The notes beneath the pieces are model-generated. The model was not told the origin of the DNA and did no database searches. It was given only the letters and a program-made list of their open reading frames with translations. Positions 34,557 through 44,092 of a stretch of 64,000 nucleotides of DNA are shown piece after piece; position 1 is the first letter of the stretch; every line of letters begins with the position of its first letter. This DNA comes from Streptacidiphilus pinicola (GTDB taxonomy: Bacteria; Actinomycetota; Actinomycetes; Streptomycetales; Streptomycetaceae). The DNA lies in the NCBI RefSeq assembly GCF_003258295.1, contig NZ_QKYN01000023.1:1-64000 (forward strand), read 5' to 3'. The position numbers and the translations under genes are program-made.

Positions 34557-36209
34557 GTGAGAAACCGTATGCTCCGCGCCGCGCTCGTCGGGACGTCCGT
34601 CGCGCTGCTCGCCACCGCCTGCGGCTCCGGCGGCGCGGCCAGGACCCCCGACGCCAAGAGCAACTTCTCCACCGCCCAGGTGACCACCGCGCCCGGCACC
34701 AAGCCGCTCAGCGACCTGACCTGGTCCGGCGACTACCGCGCGCCCTACTCCGAGGACCCGGTCAAGACCGCCGACTACCCCGAGGAGACCATCCTCGGCA
34801 ACGTCTGCGAGCCGCTGATCCGCGTCGCCGCCGACTACAGCCTGCACCCGGGCATCGCCGCCTCCTGGAAGCAGCCGGACCCCACCCACGTCGTCGTGGA
34901 GCTCGACCCGCGCGCCACCTTCGCCGACGGCAAGCCCGTCACCACGGACGACGTGGTCTACAGCGTGACGCGCAATCTGGACCCGAACGTGGCCAGCAAC
35001 TACGCGGACTCCTACAACGACCTGGGCGGGGTCAAGGCCACCGGGCCGCACGAGGTGACCTTCACGCTCACCAAGCCCGACTACATCTTCGACCGCCAAC
35101 TCGGCATCCTCGGCGCGGCGGTCGTGGAGAAGGCGTTCGCCGTCAAGGCGGGGCAGAACTTCGGCAACGCGAACGTCGGCGTGATGTGCACCGGGCCCTA
35201 CACGATCGCCTCCTTCGACGGCACCAACCAGATGGTGCTGAAGAAGAACGCGCACTACTGGGACCCGAGCCACGCGGGCAAGGCCGACACCGTCACCTTC
35301 AAGTTCCTCGCCGACCCCTCCGCGCTCGCCAACGCGCTCTCCTCCGGGGCGCTGCAGGGCGCGTTCAACCTCAACGCCTCGGTCATCCCGCAGCTCGGCA
35401 AGAGCGCCGCGGGCAAGCTCTACATCGGCGGCGCGGGCTCGACCACGCAGAACATCGACCTGGTCGTCTCCACCTTCACCGGCGGCCTGGGCGACGCCCG
35501 CACCCGGCAGGCGCTCAGCATGGCGCTGGACCGGGTCGGCATCGCCAAGACGCTGGCCGGCGGCGCGGCCGACCCGCTCTACGCCGTCGCCGGCCCCGGC
35601 TTCTGGCAGGGCGGCCCGGCCGCGGCCACCTTTCAGGCGGCCTACGCCCAACTCGCCGCCAAGGGCGTGGACATCGCCGGAGCCACCAAGCTCGTGCAGG
35701 CGGCCGGCGCGACCGGCAAGCAGGTCAGCATCGCCTATCCGGCCGGCAACCCGTCGCAGTCGCAGCTGGCCGCCGTCATCCAGCAGACCGGCCAGCAGAT
35801 CGGCCTGAAGATGAAGATCGTCGGCCTGCCGGACCAGCAGTACGGCAACCTCTTCACCGACCCCAAGGCCCGCTCCGCCTACGACGGCTTCCTGACCATC
35901 AACTACATGGAGTTCCCCGAAGCGGCCACCATGTACGAGAGTTACGGCACCAAGAGCGGCGTGCAGAACTTCAACGGCTACGCCAACCCCGAGGTCCAGG
36001 CCGACCTCGACGCCGCACAGGCCACCAACGACCCGCAGGCCCGCGCCCAGGCGGTGCTCAAGGCCCAGGCGATCCTCGACAAGGACCTGCCCTGGATCCC
36101 GATCATCGAGCCGCGCGCGCTGCTCTTCCAGAGCAAGGACGTCACCGGCGCGCCGCTGACCTTCTCCTACATGGACAACGCCTGGGTCACCGCCGTGGGG
36201 GCTCCCTGA
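34557..36209 (+). CDS. Peptide-type ABC transporter substrate-binding lipoprotein (SBP family 5)
   Basis: This 550-residue lipoprotein belongs to the DppA/OppA group. A signal peptide ends in LLATAC at residue 22. The body has YPEETILGNVCEPLIRVAADYSLHPGIAASW and KPVTTDDVVYSVTRNLDP, the signature area of family 5. The C-terminus has DLPWIPIIEPRALLFQ. GTG 34557 has AAGGAGAG upstream. It captures an oligopeptide, nickel-like or amide ligand outside the membrane for the two permeases that follow. Its stop overlaps the first permease start (TGATG). Confidence 0.93.
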   Translation: MRNRMLRAALVGTSVALLATACGSGGAARTPDAKSNFSTAQVTTAPGTKPLSDLTWSGDYRAPYSEDPVKTADYPEETILGNVCEPLIRVAADYSLHPGIAASWKQPDPTHVVVELDPRATFADGKPVTTDDVVYSVTRNLDPNVASNYADSYNDLGGVKATGPHEVTFTLTKPDYIFDRQLGILGAAVVEKAFAVKAGQNFGNANVGVMCTGPYTIASFDGTNQMVLKKNAHYWDPSHAGKADTVTFKFLADPSALANALSSGALQGAFNLNASVIPQLGKSAAGKLYIGGAGSTTQNIDLVVSTFTGGLGDARTRQALSMALDRVGIAKTLAGGAADPLYAVAGPGFWQGGPAAATFQAAYAQLAAKGVDIAGATKLVQAAGATGKQVSIAYPAGNPSQSQLAAVIQQTGQQIGLKMKIVGLPDQQYGNLFTDPKARSAYDGFLTINYMEFPEAATMYESYGTKSGVQNFNGYANPEVQADLDAAQATNDPQARAQAVLKAQAILDKDLPWIPIIEPRALLFQSKDVTGAPLTFSYMDNAWVTAVGAP

Positions 36210-37156
36210 TGACCCGGCTGCTGCTGCACCGCCTCGGCGGGCTGCTGACCACGCTCTTCCTCTCCAGTGTGGTGATCTTCGGCAGTCTCTACCTCGCCCC
36301 GGGCAGCCCGGAGAACGTCATCTTCGGCTCCCGCACGCCCTCGGCCGCCGCCCGCGCGGCCGTGCGCCACCGCCTGCACCTGGACCAGCCGCTGCCCGTG
36401 CGCTACTGGGACTGGCTGACCGGCGTGCTCCACGGCGACCTGGGCACCTCGATGGTCACCGGCCAGCCCGTCGCCGACCGCGTCGGCTCCGGGCTCGGCA
36501 CCACGCTGCTGCTGGTGCTGATGACGATGGTGCTGGTGGTCCTGATCGGGCTGGCGATGGGCCTGACCGCCGCGCTGCTGCCCGGCCGGGTGGACGGCGC
36601 GGTCAACGCCGCCACCTCCGTCTCGGTCACCGTGCCCTCGTTCGTCGCCTCCGCGCTGCTGATCTCCCTCTTCGCCGTCAAGCTGGGCTGGTTCCCGGCC
36701 TCCGGTCTCGGGCAGGGCTTCGGCGGCAAGGTGGACGGGCTGGTGCTGCCGGCCGTCGCGCTCGCGATCCTCTCCTGCGGCTTCCTGGCCCGGGTGACCC
36801 GCAACGCGGTGCGCGACCAGCTGGAGCGCGAACACGTGCAGACCGCGCTCGTGCGCGGCCTGCCCCGGCGCACCGTGCTGCGCAGCCATGTGCTGCGCAA
36901 CGCGCTGCCGCCCATCGTGACGGCGGTCGGTCTGCTGACCGCGGGGACCTTCGCCTCGACGCTGGTCGTCGAGTCCGCCTTCGCCGTCCCCGGGATCGGG
37001 CAGCTGACCATCCAGTCGGTCGCGCAGAAGGACTTCCCCGTCGTCCAGGCCGTGGCCCTTCTGCTGGTGGCCGCATTCGTCGTCTGCAACGCCGCCAGCG
37101 ATCTGATCCAGGCCGTGGTGGACCCACGGCTGCGCGAGGCCGGGAGCACGTCGTGA
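36209..37156 (+). CDS. Peptide-type ABC transporter permease (DppB-like)
   Basis: This 315-residue permease has an N-terminal LLLHRLGGLLTTLFLSSVVIF helix, six helices in all, and the ABC permease loop REHVQTALVRGLPRRTVLRS followed by HVLRNALPPIV. That pattern is typical of DppB/OppB. The ATG overlaps the binding-protein stop by a single base, and its own stop overlaps the next permease by GTGA. It forms the translocation pore together with the DppC-like protein. Confidence 0.95.
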   Translation: MTRLLLHRLGGLLTTLFLSSVVIFGSLYLAPGSPENVIFGSRTPSAAARAAVRHRLHLDQPLPVRYWDWLTGVLHGDLGTSMVTGQPVADRVGSGLGTTLLLVLMTMVLVVLIGLAMGLTAALLPGRVDGAVNAATSVSVTVPSFVASALLISLFAVKLGWFPASGLGQGFGGKVDGLVLPAVALAILSCGFLARVTRNAVRDQLEREHVQTALVRGLPRRTVLRSHVLRNALPPIVTAVGLLTAGTFASTLVVESAFAVPGIGQLTIQSVAQKDFPVVQAVALLLVAAFVVCNAASDLIQAVVDPRLREAGSTS

Positions 37157-38070
37157 ACCGCACCAAGAAGTTGTGGCAGCGCGCGAACACCACGCTGGGA
37201 CGCTCCGGCATGCTGGCGGGCGGCTTCCTGCTCGTCGTGCTGCTCGCGGCGGTCCTGGCGCCGCTGGTCGCGCCCGCCGACCCCAACCAGTCCAGCCTTC
37301 TGGACTCCTACGCCGGCCCGTCGGGCGCGCATCTGCTCGGCGCCGACGGCATCGGCCGGGACCTGCTCTCCCGGCTGATCTTCGGCGCCCGGACCTCGCT
37401 GCTCGGCCCGGCGCTCGTCGTCGGCGTCTCGCTGCTGTTGGGCATCCCGCTGGCGCTGCTGGCCAGCTGGTACGGCGGCTGGGTGGACGGCGTGATCGCC
37501 AGGGTCTTCGACCTGGTCTACGCACTGCCGGGGCTGCTGCTCGCGGTGCTGACCGTGGCGCTGTTCGGCCCCGGTCTCACCCCGGCCGTCGTCGCCCTCT
37601 CGATCGCCTACATCCCTTTCCTGGCGCGGATCGTACGGGCGGCGGCGCGGCAGCAGCGGGTCAGCCCGTACGTGGACGCGCTCGCCGTGCAGGGTTTCGG
37701 GGTGCTCCGGATCACGGTCCGTCACATCCTGCGCAACATCGTGCCGGTGGTCGTCGGGCAGGCCGCGATCGCCTTCGGCTATGCGCTGCTGGACCTCGCC
37801 TCGCTCTCCTATCTGGGCCTCGCCGTCCAGGCGCCGACGCCCGACTGGGGCGTCATGGTCAGCGACAGCGACGCGCTGCTGAAGGGCTACTGGCTCCAGG
37901 TGCTGGCGCCGGGCGTGCTGATCGTGCTGACGGTGCTGGCCCTGACCGTGGTGGGCGCGCGGATCAGCGGAGAGAAGCCGCCGGGCTATCTGCGCCGCCG
38001 GCGCCCCGCCGGAGCCGCTCTGAAGGACCGCGCCGAGAACGACCGCACCCCCGTGGGAGCCGCCGCATGA
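37153..38070 (+). CDS. Peptide-type ABC transporter permease (DppC-like)
   Basis: This 305-residue permease of the OppC/DppC group begins with a short cytoplasmic tail. It then has LAPLVAPADPNQSSLLDSYAGPSG and HLLGADGIGRDLLSRLIFGAR, the conserved OppC_N segment. The EAA loop is DALAVQGFGVLRITVRHIL. The C-terminus has basic residues before the stop. It is joined at both ends to its neighbours by GTGA and ATGA overlaps, so the five transporter genes form one tightly packed operon. Confidence 0.95.
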   Translation: MNRTKKLWQRANTTLGRSGMLAGGFLLVVLLAAVLAPLVAPADPNQSSLLDSYAGPSGAHLLGADGIGRDLLSRLIFGARTSLLGPALVVGVSLLLGIPLALLASWYGGWVDGVIARVFDLVYALPGLLLAVLTVALFGPGLTPAVVALSIAYIPFLARIVRAAARQQRVSPYVDALAVQGFGVLRITVRHILRNIVPVVVGQAAIAFGYALLDLASLSYLGLAVQAPTPDWGVMVSDSDALLKGYWLQVLAPGVLIVLTVLALTVVGARISGEKPPGYLRRRRPAGAALKDRAENDRTPVGAAA

Positions 38071-39062
38071 CCGCACCCCTGCTCGAACTGGCGGGCCTCA
38101 CCGTCGACATCACCACCGAGGACGGCGGGACCCGCACGCTGCTGGACGGGATCGACCTGTCGCTGGCTCCGGGCGAGGCGCTGGGTCTGGTGGGTGAGTC
38201 CGGCTCGGGCAAGTCGATGACGATGCGGGCCGTCACCCGGTTGTTGCCGCGCGGTGCGGCGGTGTCGGGGGCGGTCCGGTACGACGGCGCCGAGGTGTTG
38301 GCGATGGACGCGGGCGCGCTGCGGCGCTACCGCGACCGCGAGGTCGGGCTGGTGTTCCAGGACCCGCGCGCCCACGTCAACCCGACCCGTCGGATCGGCG
38401 CCTTTCTCATCGAGGCGTTGGTGCGCAACCGGGGAGTGGGCAAGCGGGAGGCGTTGGCGCGGGCGGCGGCGGTGCTGGCCGAGGTCGGCATCGACGACCC
38501 GCAGCGGCGACTGCGGCAGTACCCGCACGAGGTCTCCGGCGGCATGCTGCAACGGGTGATGATCGCGTCGGTGCTGCTGGCCGAGCCCCGGCTGATCCTC
38601 GCCGACGAGCCGACGACGGCGCTGGACGTCACCATCCAGCGCGAGGTGGTCGGGATTCTCGACCGGTTGCGGCGGGAGCGGGGGATGGGGATGGTCTTCA
38701 TCACCCACGACCTCGACCTCGCGTTGGCGGTGTGCGGTCGCGTGGCGGTGATGTACGCCGGACGCATCGTCGAGCTGCGCTCGGCGGACACCCTGCATGA
38801 GCGCGCCGCGCACCCGTACACCTTGGGGCTGTTGGGGTCGCGTCCGTCCATCGACGAGCGGGCGCAGCGGCTCACGGCCATCCCCGGCCGTCCGGTCTCG
38901 GCGTTCGAGTCCGGCCCCGGCTGCGCGTTCGCGCCGCGCTGCGGGTTCGCGACGGCGCAGTGCGAGACGACCCCGCCGGCCCTGGCGGAGTTCGACGACG
39001 GTCTGGTGCGCTGCTCCCGCGTCGAGGAGATCCACGCGGCACGAACGGAGGCGACGGCATGA
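38067..39062 (+). CDS. Peptide-type ABC transporter ATPase (DppD-like)
   Basis: This 331-residue ATPase has Walker A GESGSGKS near residue 43, QYPHEVSGGMLQRVMIA (signature VSGGMLQR), Walker B LILADEPTTALDVT and the switch His in FITHDLDLA. The C-terminal oligopeptide domain is present, with the Cys motif GCAFAPRCGFATAQCETTPP, which in relatives can bind an Fe-S or metal site. It energises the importer together with the following ATPase. The ATG overlaps the previous stop by ATGA. Confidence 0.95.
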   Translation: MTAPLLELAGLTVDITTEDGGTRTLLDGIDLSLAPGEALGLVGESGSGKSMTMRAVTRLLPRGAAVSGAVRYDGAEVLAMDAGALRRYRDREVGLVFQDPRAHVNPTRRIGAFLIEALVRNRGVGKREALARAAAVLAEVGIDDPQRRLRQYPHEVSGGMLQRVMIASVLLAEPRLILADEPTTALDVTIQREVVGILDRLRRERGMGMVFITHDLDLALAVCGRVAVMYAGRIVELRSADTLHERAAHPYTLGLLGSRPSIDERAQRLTAIPGRPVSAFESGPGCAFAPRCGFATAQCETTPPALAEFDDGLVRCSRVEEIHAARTEATA

Positions 39063-39826
39063 ACGCGGGGAACGCGGTCGAGGTACGCGGGCTGAGCAAG
39101 CACTTCAAGGCCCACCACGCGGTCGTGGACGTCGACTTCGACGTCCCGGCGGGCGGCTCGCTGGGGATCGTGGGGGAGTCGGGCTCGGGCAAGACGACCG
39201 TCGCCCGGATGCTGGTCGGGCTGGAACGCCCCACGAGCGGCACCATCGCCGTCATGGGCCGCGACCGCAGTGCGCCCGCGCGCGGCGCGAGGGAACGCGG
39301 CCGCCGGGCCCGGGAGTTGCAGATCGTCTTCCAGGACCCCTACACCTCCCTCGACCCCAGCCAGTCCGCCCGCGCGGCCGTCGAGGAAGTGCTGCGGCAC
39401 CACGGCCGCGACCTCTCCCTCACACAGCAGCTGGTCGACCAGGTCGGCCTGACCGAACGCCAGGCCTCGGCCCGGCCACGCGACCTGTCCGGCGGCCAGC
39501 GCCAACGCGTCGCCATCGCCCGCGCGCTGGCGGCCTCACCCAAGGTCCTGATCCTGGACGAGGCCGTCTCCGCCCTGGACGTCTCCATCCAGGCCCAAGT
39601 CCTCAACCTCCTCGCGGACATCCGCACCGAAACCGGCATCGCCTACCTGCTCATCTCCCACGACCTCGCCGTGGTCCGGCAACTGTGCGACACCGTGCTC
39701 GTGCTCAGACGCGGCCGCGTCGTCGAACAGGGCGACTGCGCGACGGTCCTCGACGCCCCCGCCCAGGAGTACACCCGCGCCCTGCGAGAGGCCGTCCCCG
39801 TCCCGGGCTGGAGGGTGAGCGCGTAG
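39059..39826 (+). CDS. Peptide-type ABC transporter ATPase (DppF-like, short form)
   Basis: This 255-residue ATPase has Walker A GESGSGKTT near residue 35, signature LSGGQRQRV, Walker B VLILDEAVSALDVS and switch His LLISHDLAVV. It ends soon after the nucleotide-binding domain (AVPVPGWRVSA). Typical DppF/OppF proteins of 320-350 residues carry a C-terminal oligopeptide domain with cysteines, and this one lacks it. It is the last gene of the operon, with a hairpin repeat just downstream. Heterodimer formation with the DppD-like partner is expected. Confidence 0.93.
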   Translation: MNAGNAVEVRGLSKHFKAHHAVVDVDFDVPAGGSLGIVGESGSGKTTVARMLVGLERPTSGTIAVMGRDRSAPARGARERGRRARELQIVFQDPYTSLDPSQSARAAVEEVLRHHGRDLSLTQQLVDQVGLTERQASARPRDLSGGQRQRVAIARALAASPKVLILDEAVSALDVSIQAQVLNLLADIRTETGIAYLLISHDLAVVRQLCDTVLVLRRGRVVEQGDCATVLDAPAQEYTRALREAVPVPGWRVSA

Positions 39827-39832
39827 CGCTCG

Positions 39833-39874
39833 AGGGGCGCGAGGAGCCGCAGATCGGTACAGCCTCGCGCCCCC
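39833..39874. terminator. Hairpin at convergent gene ends (dispersed repeat core)
   Basis: GGGGCGCGAGG (39834-39844) pairs with CCTCGCGCCCC (39863-39873) around an 18-base loop. The arm starts with the AGGGGCGCGAGG core of the dispersed repeat family, and the loop resembles part of module B. It lies between the importer operon and the convergent glycosidase gene and can stop both. Confidence 0.6.
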
Positions 39875-39880
39875 AGAGGG

Positions 39881-41314
39881 TCATCCCACCGCTGTCACAG
39901 TGACCGTCACGAGCGAGCCCTGCGGAGCACTGATGTCCGCCGTCCCGTACCAGCCGTCGCGCGGTTGGCGCAGGTCGATGCGGGCGTGCGGCGCGCCCGT
40001 CACCGCCACGGACGCGCCGGAGGCGTACACGCTCGGTGGGAGGACGATCCGGGTGGGCAGGCCGCCGTGAGCCCGGTAGCGGAGCGTGTAGGTGCGGGTC
40101 GCCGGGTGGTAGGACTCGGCGACGGGGGAGCCGGCCAACTCGCGTGCGTAGGGGGCGAAGACGGGCGCGTCGCCCGGGTGGGGCGTCCCGTCCGGGCCGA
40201 GGGGCGTGTAGCCCCCGACGCCCTTGCCCCAGTACCACATGGTCCAGCCTGCGGCGAACTGCCGCATCGCGTCGACCTGCTGGGACACCAGCTGGGTGTT
40301 GCCCGGCAGGTCCGCGTTCGGCGGGCCCCACTCGCCCACCAGGACGGGCATCTTGTGAGCGGCGGGGTAGGCGGTGATCGCGGCGAGGTAGTTCTGGATG
40401 AAGCCGTCCGCCGGGTTCCAGTCCTGGCCGTTCTCGACGTTCGTGTCGTAGAAGTGCGGCGCGTAGCCGATCCGGGCCTCGCCGTGCCGGGGGTCGGCGA
40501 AGCCGGGCAGCTGGGTCGGCACGCCCTCGCCGACCAGCACCGTCGGTTCGACGAAGAGCCAGGAGGAGGTGTCGACGGCGCGCACCACGCCGATCAGGCG
40601 CCGGTACATCGCCTCCAGCCGCCCCTGCTCCAGCGCGGCGGACGCGGCGATCTGGGCGGCGGGGTCGGTCGGGTCGCCCGCGATGGGCCCGGAGGGCTCG
40701 TTGAACAGGTCGTAGCCCAGCAGCGAGCGGTGGCCCCGCAGTTCGCGCGCCACGTGGGCGTAGAAGTCGGCCTGGTCGCGGCGCAGGTCCGGGTCGTCGT
40801 AGAGGTGCTGGAAGGCGCGCTGGACGGCGGGCTGGAAGTAGCCGGCGAACCAGTCGTTCGGATCGGCGACGAACGGCAGTCCGTCGTCGCGGGTGGCCCA
40901 AGCGGGCGCGCCGTCGGGGCTGCCGCCGTCGTACTTGGGACCGAAGACGTCCTGGTGGAAGTCGACGACCACGCGAAGACCGGAACGGTCGGCGGCGTCC
41001 AGCAGTTGCCGCAGCTTGCGGAACTCGGCCTCGTCGTAGTGGCCGCGCCTCGGTTCGAGGCGGGCCCAGGTGATGTCGAGGCGGATCAGGTCGAAGCCCG
41101 CGGCGGCGATCGCGCGGAGGTCGGCGGGGGTGGTCTCGTCGTACTTGTCGACGTTGAAGCCGCGCAGCCCGAGCACGCGGCCGTGGCCGTCGGTGAACAC
41201 GACCGGCGCGGCGGCCTGGCCGGACGGCGCGGCGGAAGCGGCCAGGGCAGGAGCGGTGGTGAGCGCGGCGGCGAGGGCGATGGCCGCCGCGACGAGGCGG
41301 GAGCGGGCGCGCAA
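39881..41314 (-). CDS. Secreted GH5 glycosidase (endoglycoceramidase-like)
   Basis: This protein of about 477 residues has a Sec signal peptide (basic N-terminus, long Ala-rich core, cleavage near ALAASA). The GH5 barrel has LRGFNVDKYDETTP, the catalytic acid/base in YDLFNEPSG (Glu near residue 206), the nucleophile in LVGEWGPP (Glu near 328) and WYWGKG. This order matches endoglycoceramidase-like GH5 enzymes that cleave glycolipids or glucosides outside the cell; substrate not proven. A C-terminal beta domain follows. I prefer TTG 41314, which has GGAGG five bases upstream, over GTG 41320, which lies on the GGAG itself. Confidence 0.88.
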   Translation of the reverse strand: MRARSRLVAAAIALAAALTTAPALAASAAPSGQAAAPVVFTDGHGRVLGLRGFNVDKYDETTPADLRAIAAAGFDLIRLDITWARLEPRRGHYDEAEFRKLRQLLDAADRSGLRVVVDFHQDVFGPKYDGGSPDGAPAWATRDDGLPFVADPNDWFAGYFQPAVQRAFQHLYDDPDLRRDQADFYAHVARELRGHRSLLGYDLFNEPSGPIAGDPTDPAAQIAASAALEQGRLEAMYRRLIGVVRAVDTSSWLFVEPTVLVGEGVPTQLPGFADPRHGEARIGYAPHFYDTNVENGQDWNPADGFIQNYLAAITAYPAAHKMPVLVGEWGPPNADLPGNTQLVSQQVDAMRQFAAGWTMWYWGKGVGGYTPLGPDGTPHPGDAPVFAPYARELAGSPVAESYHPATRTYTLRYRAHGGLPTRIVLPPSVYASGASVAVTGAPHARIDLRQPRDGWYGTADISAPQGSLVTVTVTAVG

Positions 41315-41438
41315 GGGCACCTCCGGTGGGAGAGGTCGGCTGGCCGCCGATCATGCTCCGGACCGCTCGCGTGCGCAAGACTAATGCGAGCAATACTCAT
41401 GTTTATTCTGCCCCTGGCCGTGGGCCGATACTCATCCC

Positions 41439-42659
41439 ATGAGCCCCGACACCGGCCCCGTCGCCGCCGACCTCGATCCCGCCCGTCTCCGCGCCTGGTG
41501 GGCGCACCGGCAGGGGCTCGACGGCTCGCTGCGCGGCGCGAGCGCGGCCGAGACGCTGGCCCGGACCGGCTGGGCCCGGTCCGTCGGCGGCGCGGCGCCG
41601 TACCTGGGGCTGTTCGCCCGCGCCGGACTCGGGCGCGAGGCCGTGGACGCGGCCGTCGCGGAGGTGGAGATCCACGAGCTGCCCTCCGCCCGCGGCTGCA
41701 CCTATGTACTGCCCGCCGCGGACTTCGCGCTCGGCCTCGCCGTCGGGGCCGGCGCGCCCGCCGGGGAGCTGGCCGCCGCGCGCAAGCACCTCGCTGTGAC
41801 GGACGCCGAGATCGAGACGCTCAACGCCGCGGTGCTCACCGCCCTGGACGCAGCCTCCGGCCCGCTCGACCCGGCCGCGATCAAGGACGCGGTCGGCGAC
41901 GCCGTCCGCAGCCTGGGCGAGCCGGGCCGCAAGCGGGGCGTGTCCACGACGCTCCCCCTCTCCCTCGGACTGCTGCAGGCGAACGGTGAGATCCGCCGGG
42001 TGCCTGGCAACGGCCGCCTCGACCAGCAGCGCTACGGCTACGTCCGTTGGACGCCGCCCGAGGCCGCCTTCGCGGACGCGGACGTGGAGCTGGCCCGCCG
42101 TTACTTCGCCTGGGCGGCGCCCGCCTCGCTCGCCCACTTCCGCTGGTTCTCCGGCTTCACCGCCGCCCGCGCCAAGGCCGCGCTGGCCCCGCTCGGCCTG
42201 CTGACCGTCGCCGGGACGGCCCTGCTGCTGCCGCCCGAGCTCGCCGACGCCTTCACTGCCTACCGCCGCTCCGACGAGCCCTGCTATGCGCTGCTCGCCG
42301 GGATCGACGGTCTGCATCTGCTCCACCGCGACCTGCCGCGCCTGGTCGACCCGGCCGACGCGGAGCGGCCGGTGCCGGGCGCCAAGGCGGGCCGCGTCTT
42401 CGGCAGTGACGCCGACCCGCAGTGCCACGTGATCGTCGACCGCGGCCGGATCGTCGGCTTCTGGGAGTTCGACCCGGAGGCGGGGGAGCTGCTGAGTGCC
42501 CTCTTCGTCTCCCGGGACGCCGCGCTCAAGGACGCGCTCGCGCGCACCGAGGCGTTCGTCCGGGACGAGCTCGGGGACGCGCGCGGCTTCAGTCTGGACT
42601 CGCCCAAGAGCCGCGCCCCGAAGCTGGCGGAGCTGCGAGAGGCCGCGCAGCAGGGCTGA
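41439..42659 (+). CDS. Winged-helix DNA-binding protein (HTH_42 / AlkZ-like)
   Basis: This 406-residue protein resembles the winged-helix family that includes the DNA glycosylases AlkZ and YcaQ. It begins RLRAWWAHRQGL, has HELPSARGCTYVLP, a LDPAAIKDAVGD helix, LDQQRYGYVRW and a C-terminal HVIVDRGRIVGFWEFDPEAGEL. AlkZ relatives remove alkylated or cross-linked bases. The catalytic Gln pair of AlkZ was not confirmed here, so DNA repair is a reasonable but unproven role. It stands alone on the plus strand, divergent from the glycosidase. Confidence 0.78.
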   Translation: MSPDTGPVAADLDPARLRAWWAHRQGLDGSLRGASAAETLARTGWARSVGGAAPYLGLFARAGLGREAVDAAVAEVEIHELPSARGCTYVLPAADFALGLAVGAGAPAGELAAARKHLAVTDAEIETLNAAVLTALDAASGPLDPAAIKDAVGDAVRSLGEPGRKRGVSTTLPLSLGLLQANGEIRRVPGNGRLDQQRYGYVRWTPPEAAFADADVELARRYFAWAAPASLAHFRWFSGFTAARAKAALAPLGLLTVAGTALLLPPELADAFTAYRRSDEPCYALLAGIDGLHLLHRDLPRLVDPADAERPVPGAKAGRVFGSDADPQCHVIVDRGRIVGFWEFDPEAGELLSALFVSRDAALKDALARTEAFVRDELGDARGFSLDSPKSRAPKLAELREAAQQG

Positions 42660-42738
42660 CAGCCGGGGGTGGCGCGCCTATGCTGACGCCACGTCTTACA
42701 AGGGCCGTCCGTATGGAGACCGATTCGACGGGGGAGCG

Positions 42739-43656
42739 ATGGCGATGTCGCACACGGAGCAGGCGATCGGCCGACCGCTCAGTCCGGCGGTCCGCTACGC
42801 GATGGTGGTGCCGCTGACGCTGGGCGCGGCCTACGCCGCGCTGCTGCTCACCCTCGCCTCCTCGTCGACCGACGTGGTCTTCGCCTGGACCATGTCCCCG
42901 GTCAGCGCGACCCTGATCGGTGCGGGCTATGCGGGCAGCTGCGCGATGCTCTGGCTCTGTGGCGCCCGCGCCAAGGCGTGGACCCACGCCCGCGTCACCG
43001 TGCTGAGCTCCTCGCTCTTCATGCTGCTGATGCTCGCCGCGCTGCTGCTGGACCACGGCACGCTGCACCTCAGGGGCGGTGAGGTCTTCGCCGTGCTGGC
43101 GGCCTTCGGCTGGTTCGGCGTGCACCTGGTCGCGCCGCTGATCGGCGCTGCGGGGCTCGGCGCGCAGCTGGTGGCGACCAAGGGCGGGGAGCCCGAGCGG
43201 CCCCCGGTGATGCCCTGGTGGATCGCGCTGCCGACCGCCTGCTCCGGCCTCTTCCTCGCCGTCGCGGGCCTGCTGCTCTTCGTCGCACCCGCCTGGCCCG
43301 CTCGGCACTGGCCGTGGACGGTCGGTCAGCTGGACGTCCGGGTGCTGGCGGCCTTCGCGCTGACCTTCGGGCTGGCCATGCTCGGCACCGTCCGCGAACG
43401 GGCGCTGCGCCGGGTGACCCACGGCATGGTGGCGATGGTGGTCGCCGGCCTGCTCGGCCTGGTCGGGCTGCTCCGGTACGCGGACCAGGTGCGCTGGGGG
43501 TCCGTCGGGGCGTGGGGTGTGGTGGCCGTGCTGATGCTCCTGCTCGGCATGGGGCTGGCCGGTCTGGGGCTGGCGGCGGCGCTCCCGGATGCACTACCAC
43601 CGACCCCGCACGCCCCCTCCGCAACCCCGACCACCGGTGCGGGCAACCCCGCCTGA
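42739..43656 (+). CDS. Polytopic membrane protein, 305 aa
   Basis: About eight hydrophobic helices occupy most of the protein. Loops are short apart from KGGEPERPPVMP near residue 150. The C-terminal 25 residues are Pro/Thr/Ala-rich and probably disordered. The GGGGGAG ribosome site favours ATG 42739 or the one two codons later. No family is recognised. It is 79 bases after the winged-helix gene and may be co-transcribed with it. Confidence 0.75.
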   Translation: MAMSHTEQAIGRPLSPAVRYAMVVPLTLGAAYAALLLTLASSSTDVVFAWTMSPVSATLIGAGYAGSCAMLWLCGARAKAWTHARVTVLSSSLFMLLMLAALLLDHGTLHLRGGEVFAVLAAFGWFGVHLVAPLIGAAGLGAQLVATKGGEPERPPVMPWWIALPTACSGLFLAVAGLLLFVAPAWPARHWPWTVGQLDVRVLAAFALTFGLAMLGTVRERALRRVTHGMVAMVVAGLLGLVGLLRYADQVRWGSVGAWGVVAVLMLLLGMGLAGLGLAAALPDALPPTPHAPSATPTTGAGNPA

Positions 43657-43767
43657 GTAGGTGTCAGTGTGCCGGGGTAGGCTTCGCAACCGGAGATACT
43701 TGCACACCGACCTCACGGGGCGGATAGGCTTCGCACCACGGCCCTGGTGCCTTGCAAGGGGTGGGAC

Positions 43768-44052
43768 ATGGAACAGATGCAACACGTGCGCAGTCGGCCG
43801 CGCATTCCGGCGGTCCAGTGCGGCACGGGTGCGGCGAGCCGCCGGCTCGACCGGCACCTCGCTGTGCTCGGCGCGCCCGCGCTGACGCAGGTGGAGGTCG
43901 CCGAGGCGGTCGGGCTGATAAGGGAGCTGACGCCGCGCGGCGTCGGCACGCCCTCGATGCCCTCCACTCGTCCGAACCGCTTCTCGCGCACGGTGCTGCT
44001 GGCGCCGCTGCGCAGGCTCAAGCGCTCGCTGTTCGGCAGCCGGGGTCGGTAG
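43768..44052 (+). CDS. Small basic hypothetical protein, 94 aa
   Basis: This short frame begins MEQMQHVRSRPRIPAVQCGT and ends in a basic tail (LRRLKRSLFGSRGR). It contains a predicted helix TQVEVAEAVGLIRELTPRGV. It has good codon bias for this genome and starts just after two repeats of TAGGCTTCGCA (43678-43688 and 43725-43735), whose TAGGCT parts could be -10 elements. It reaches the convergent SnoaL-like gene without overlapping it. No family is recognised, and it may be a non-coding stretch. Confidence 0.5.
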   Translation: MEQMQHVRSRPRIPAVQCGTGAASRRLDRHLAVLGAPALTQVEVAEAVGLIRELTPRGVGTPSMPSTRPNRFSRTVLLAPLRRLKRSLFGSRGR

Positions 44053-44092
44053 ACCCCGCACGCCTCTCCAGGCAGGTCACGGATCCGGCGGG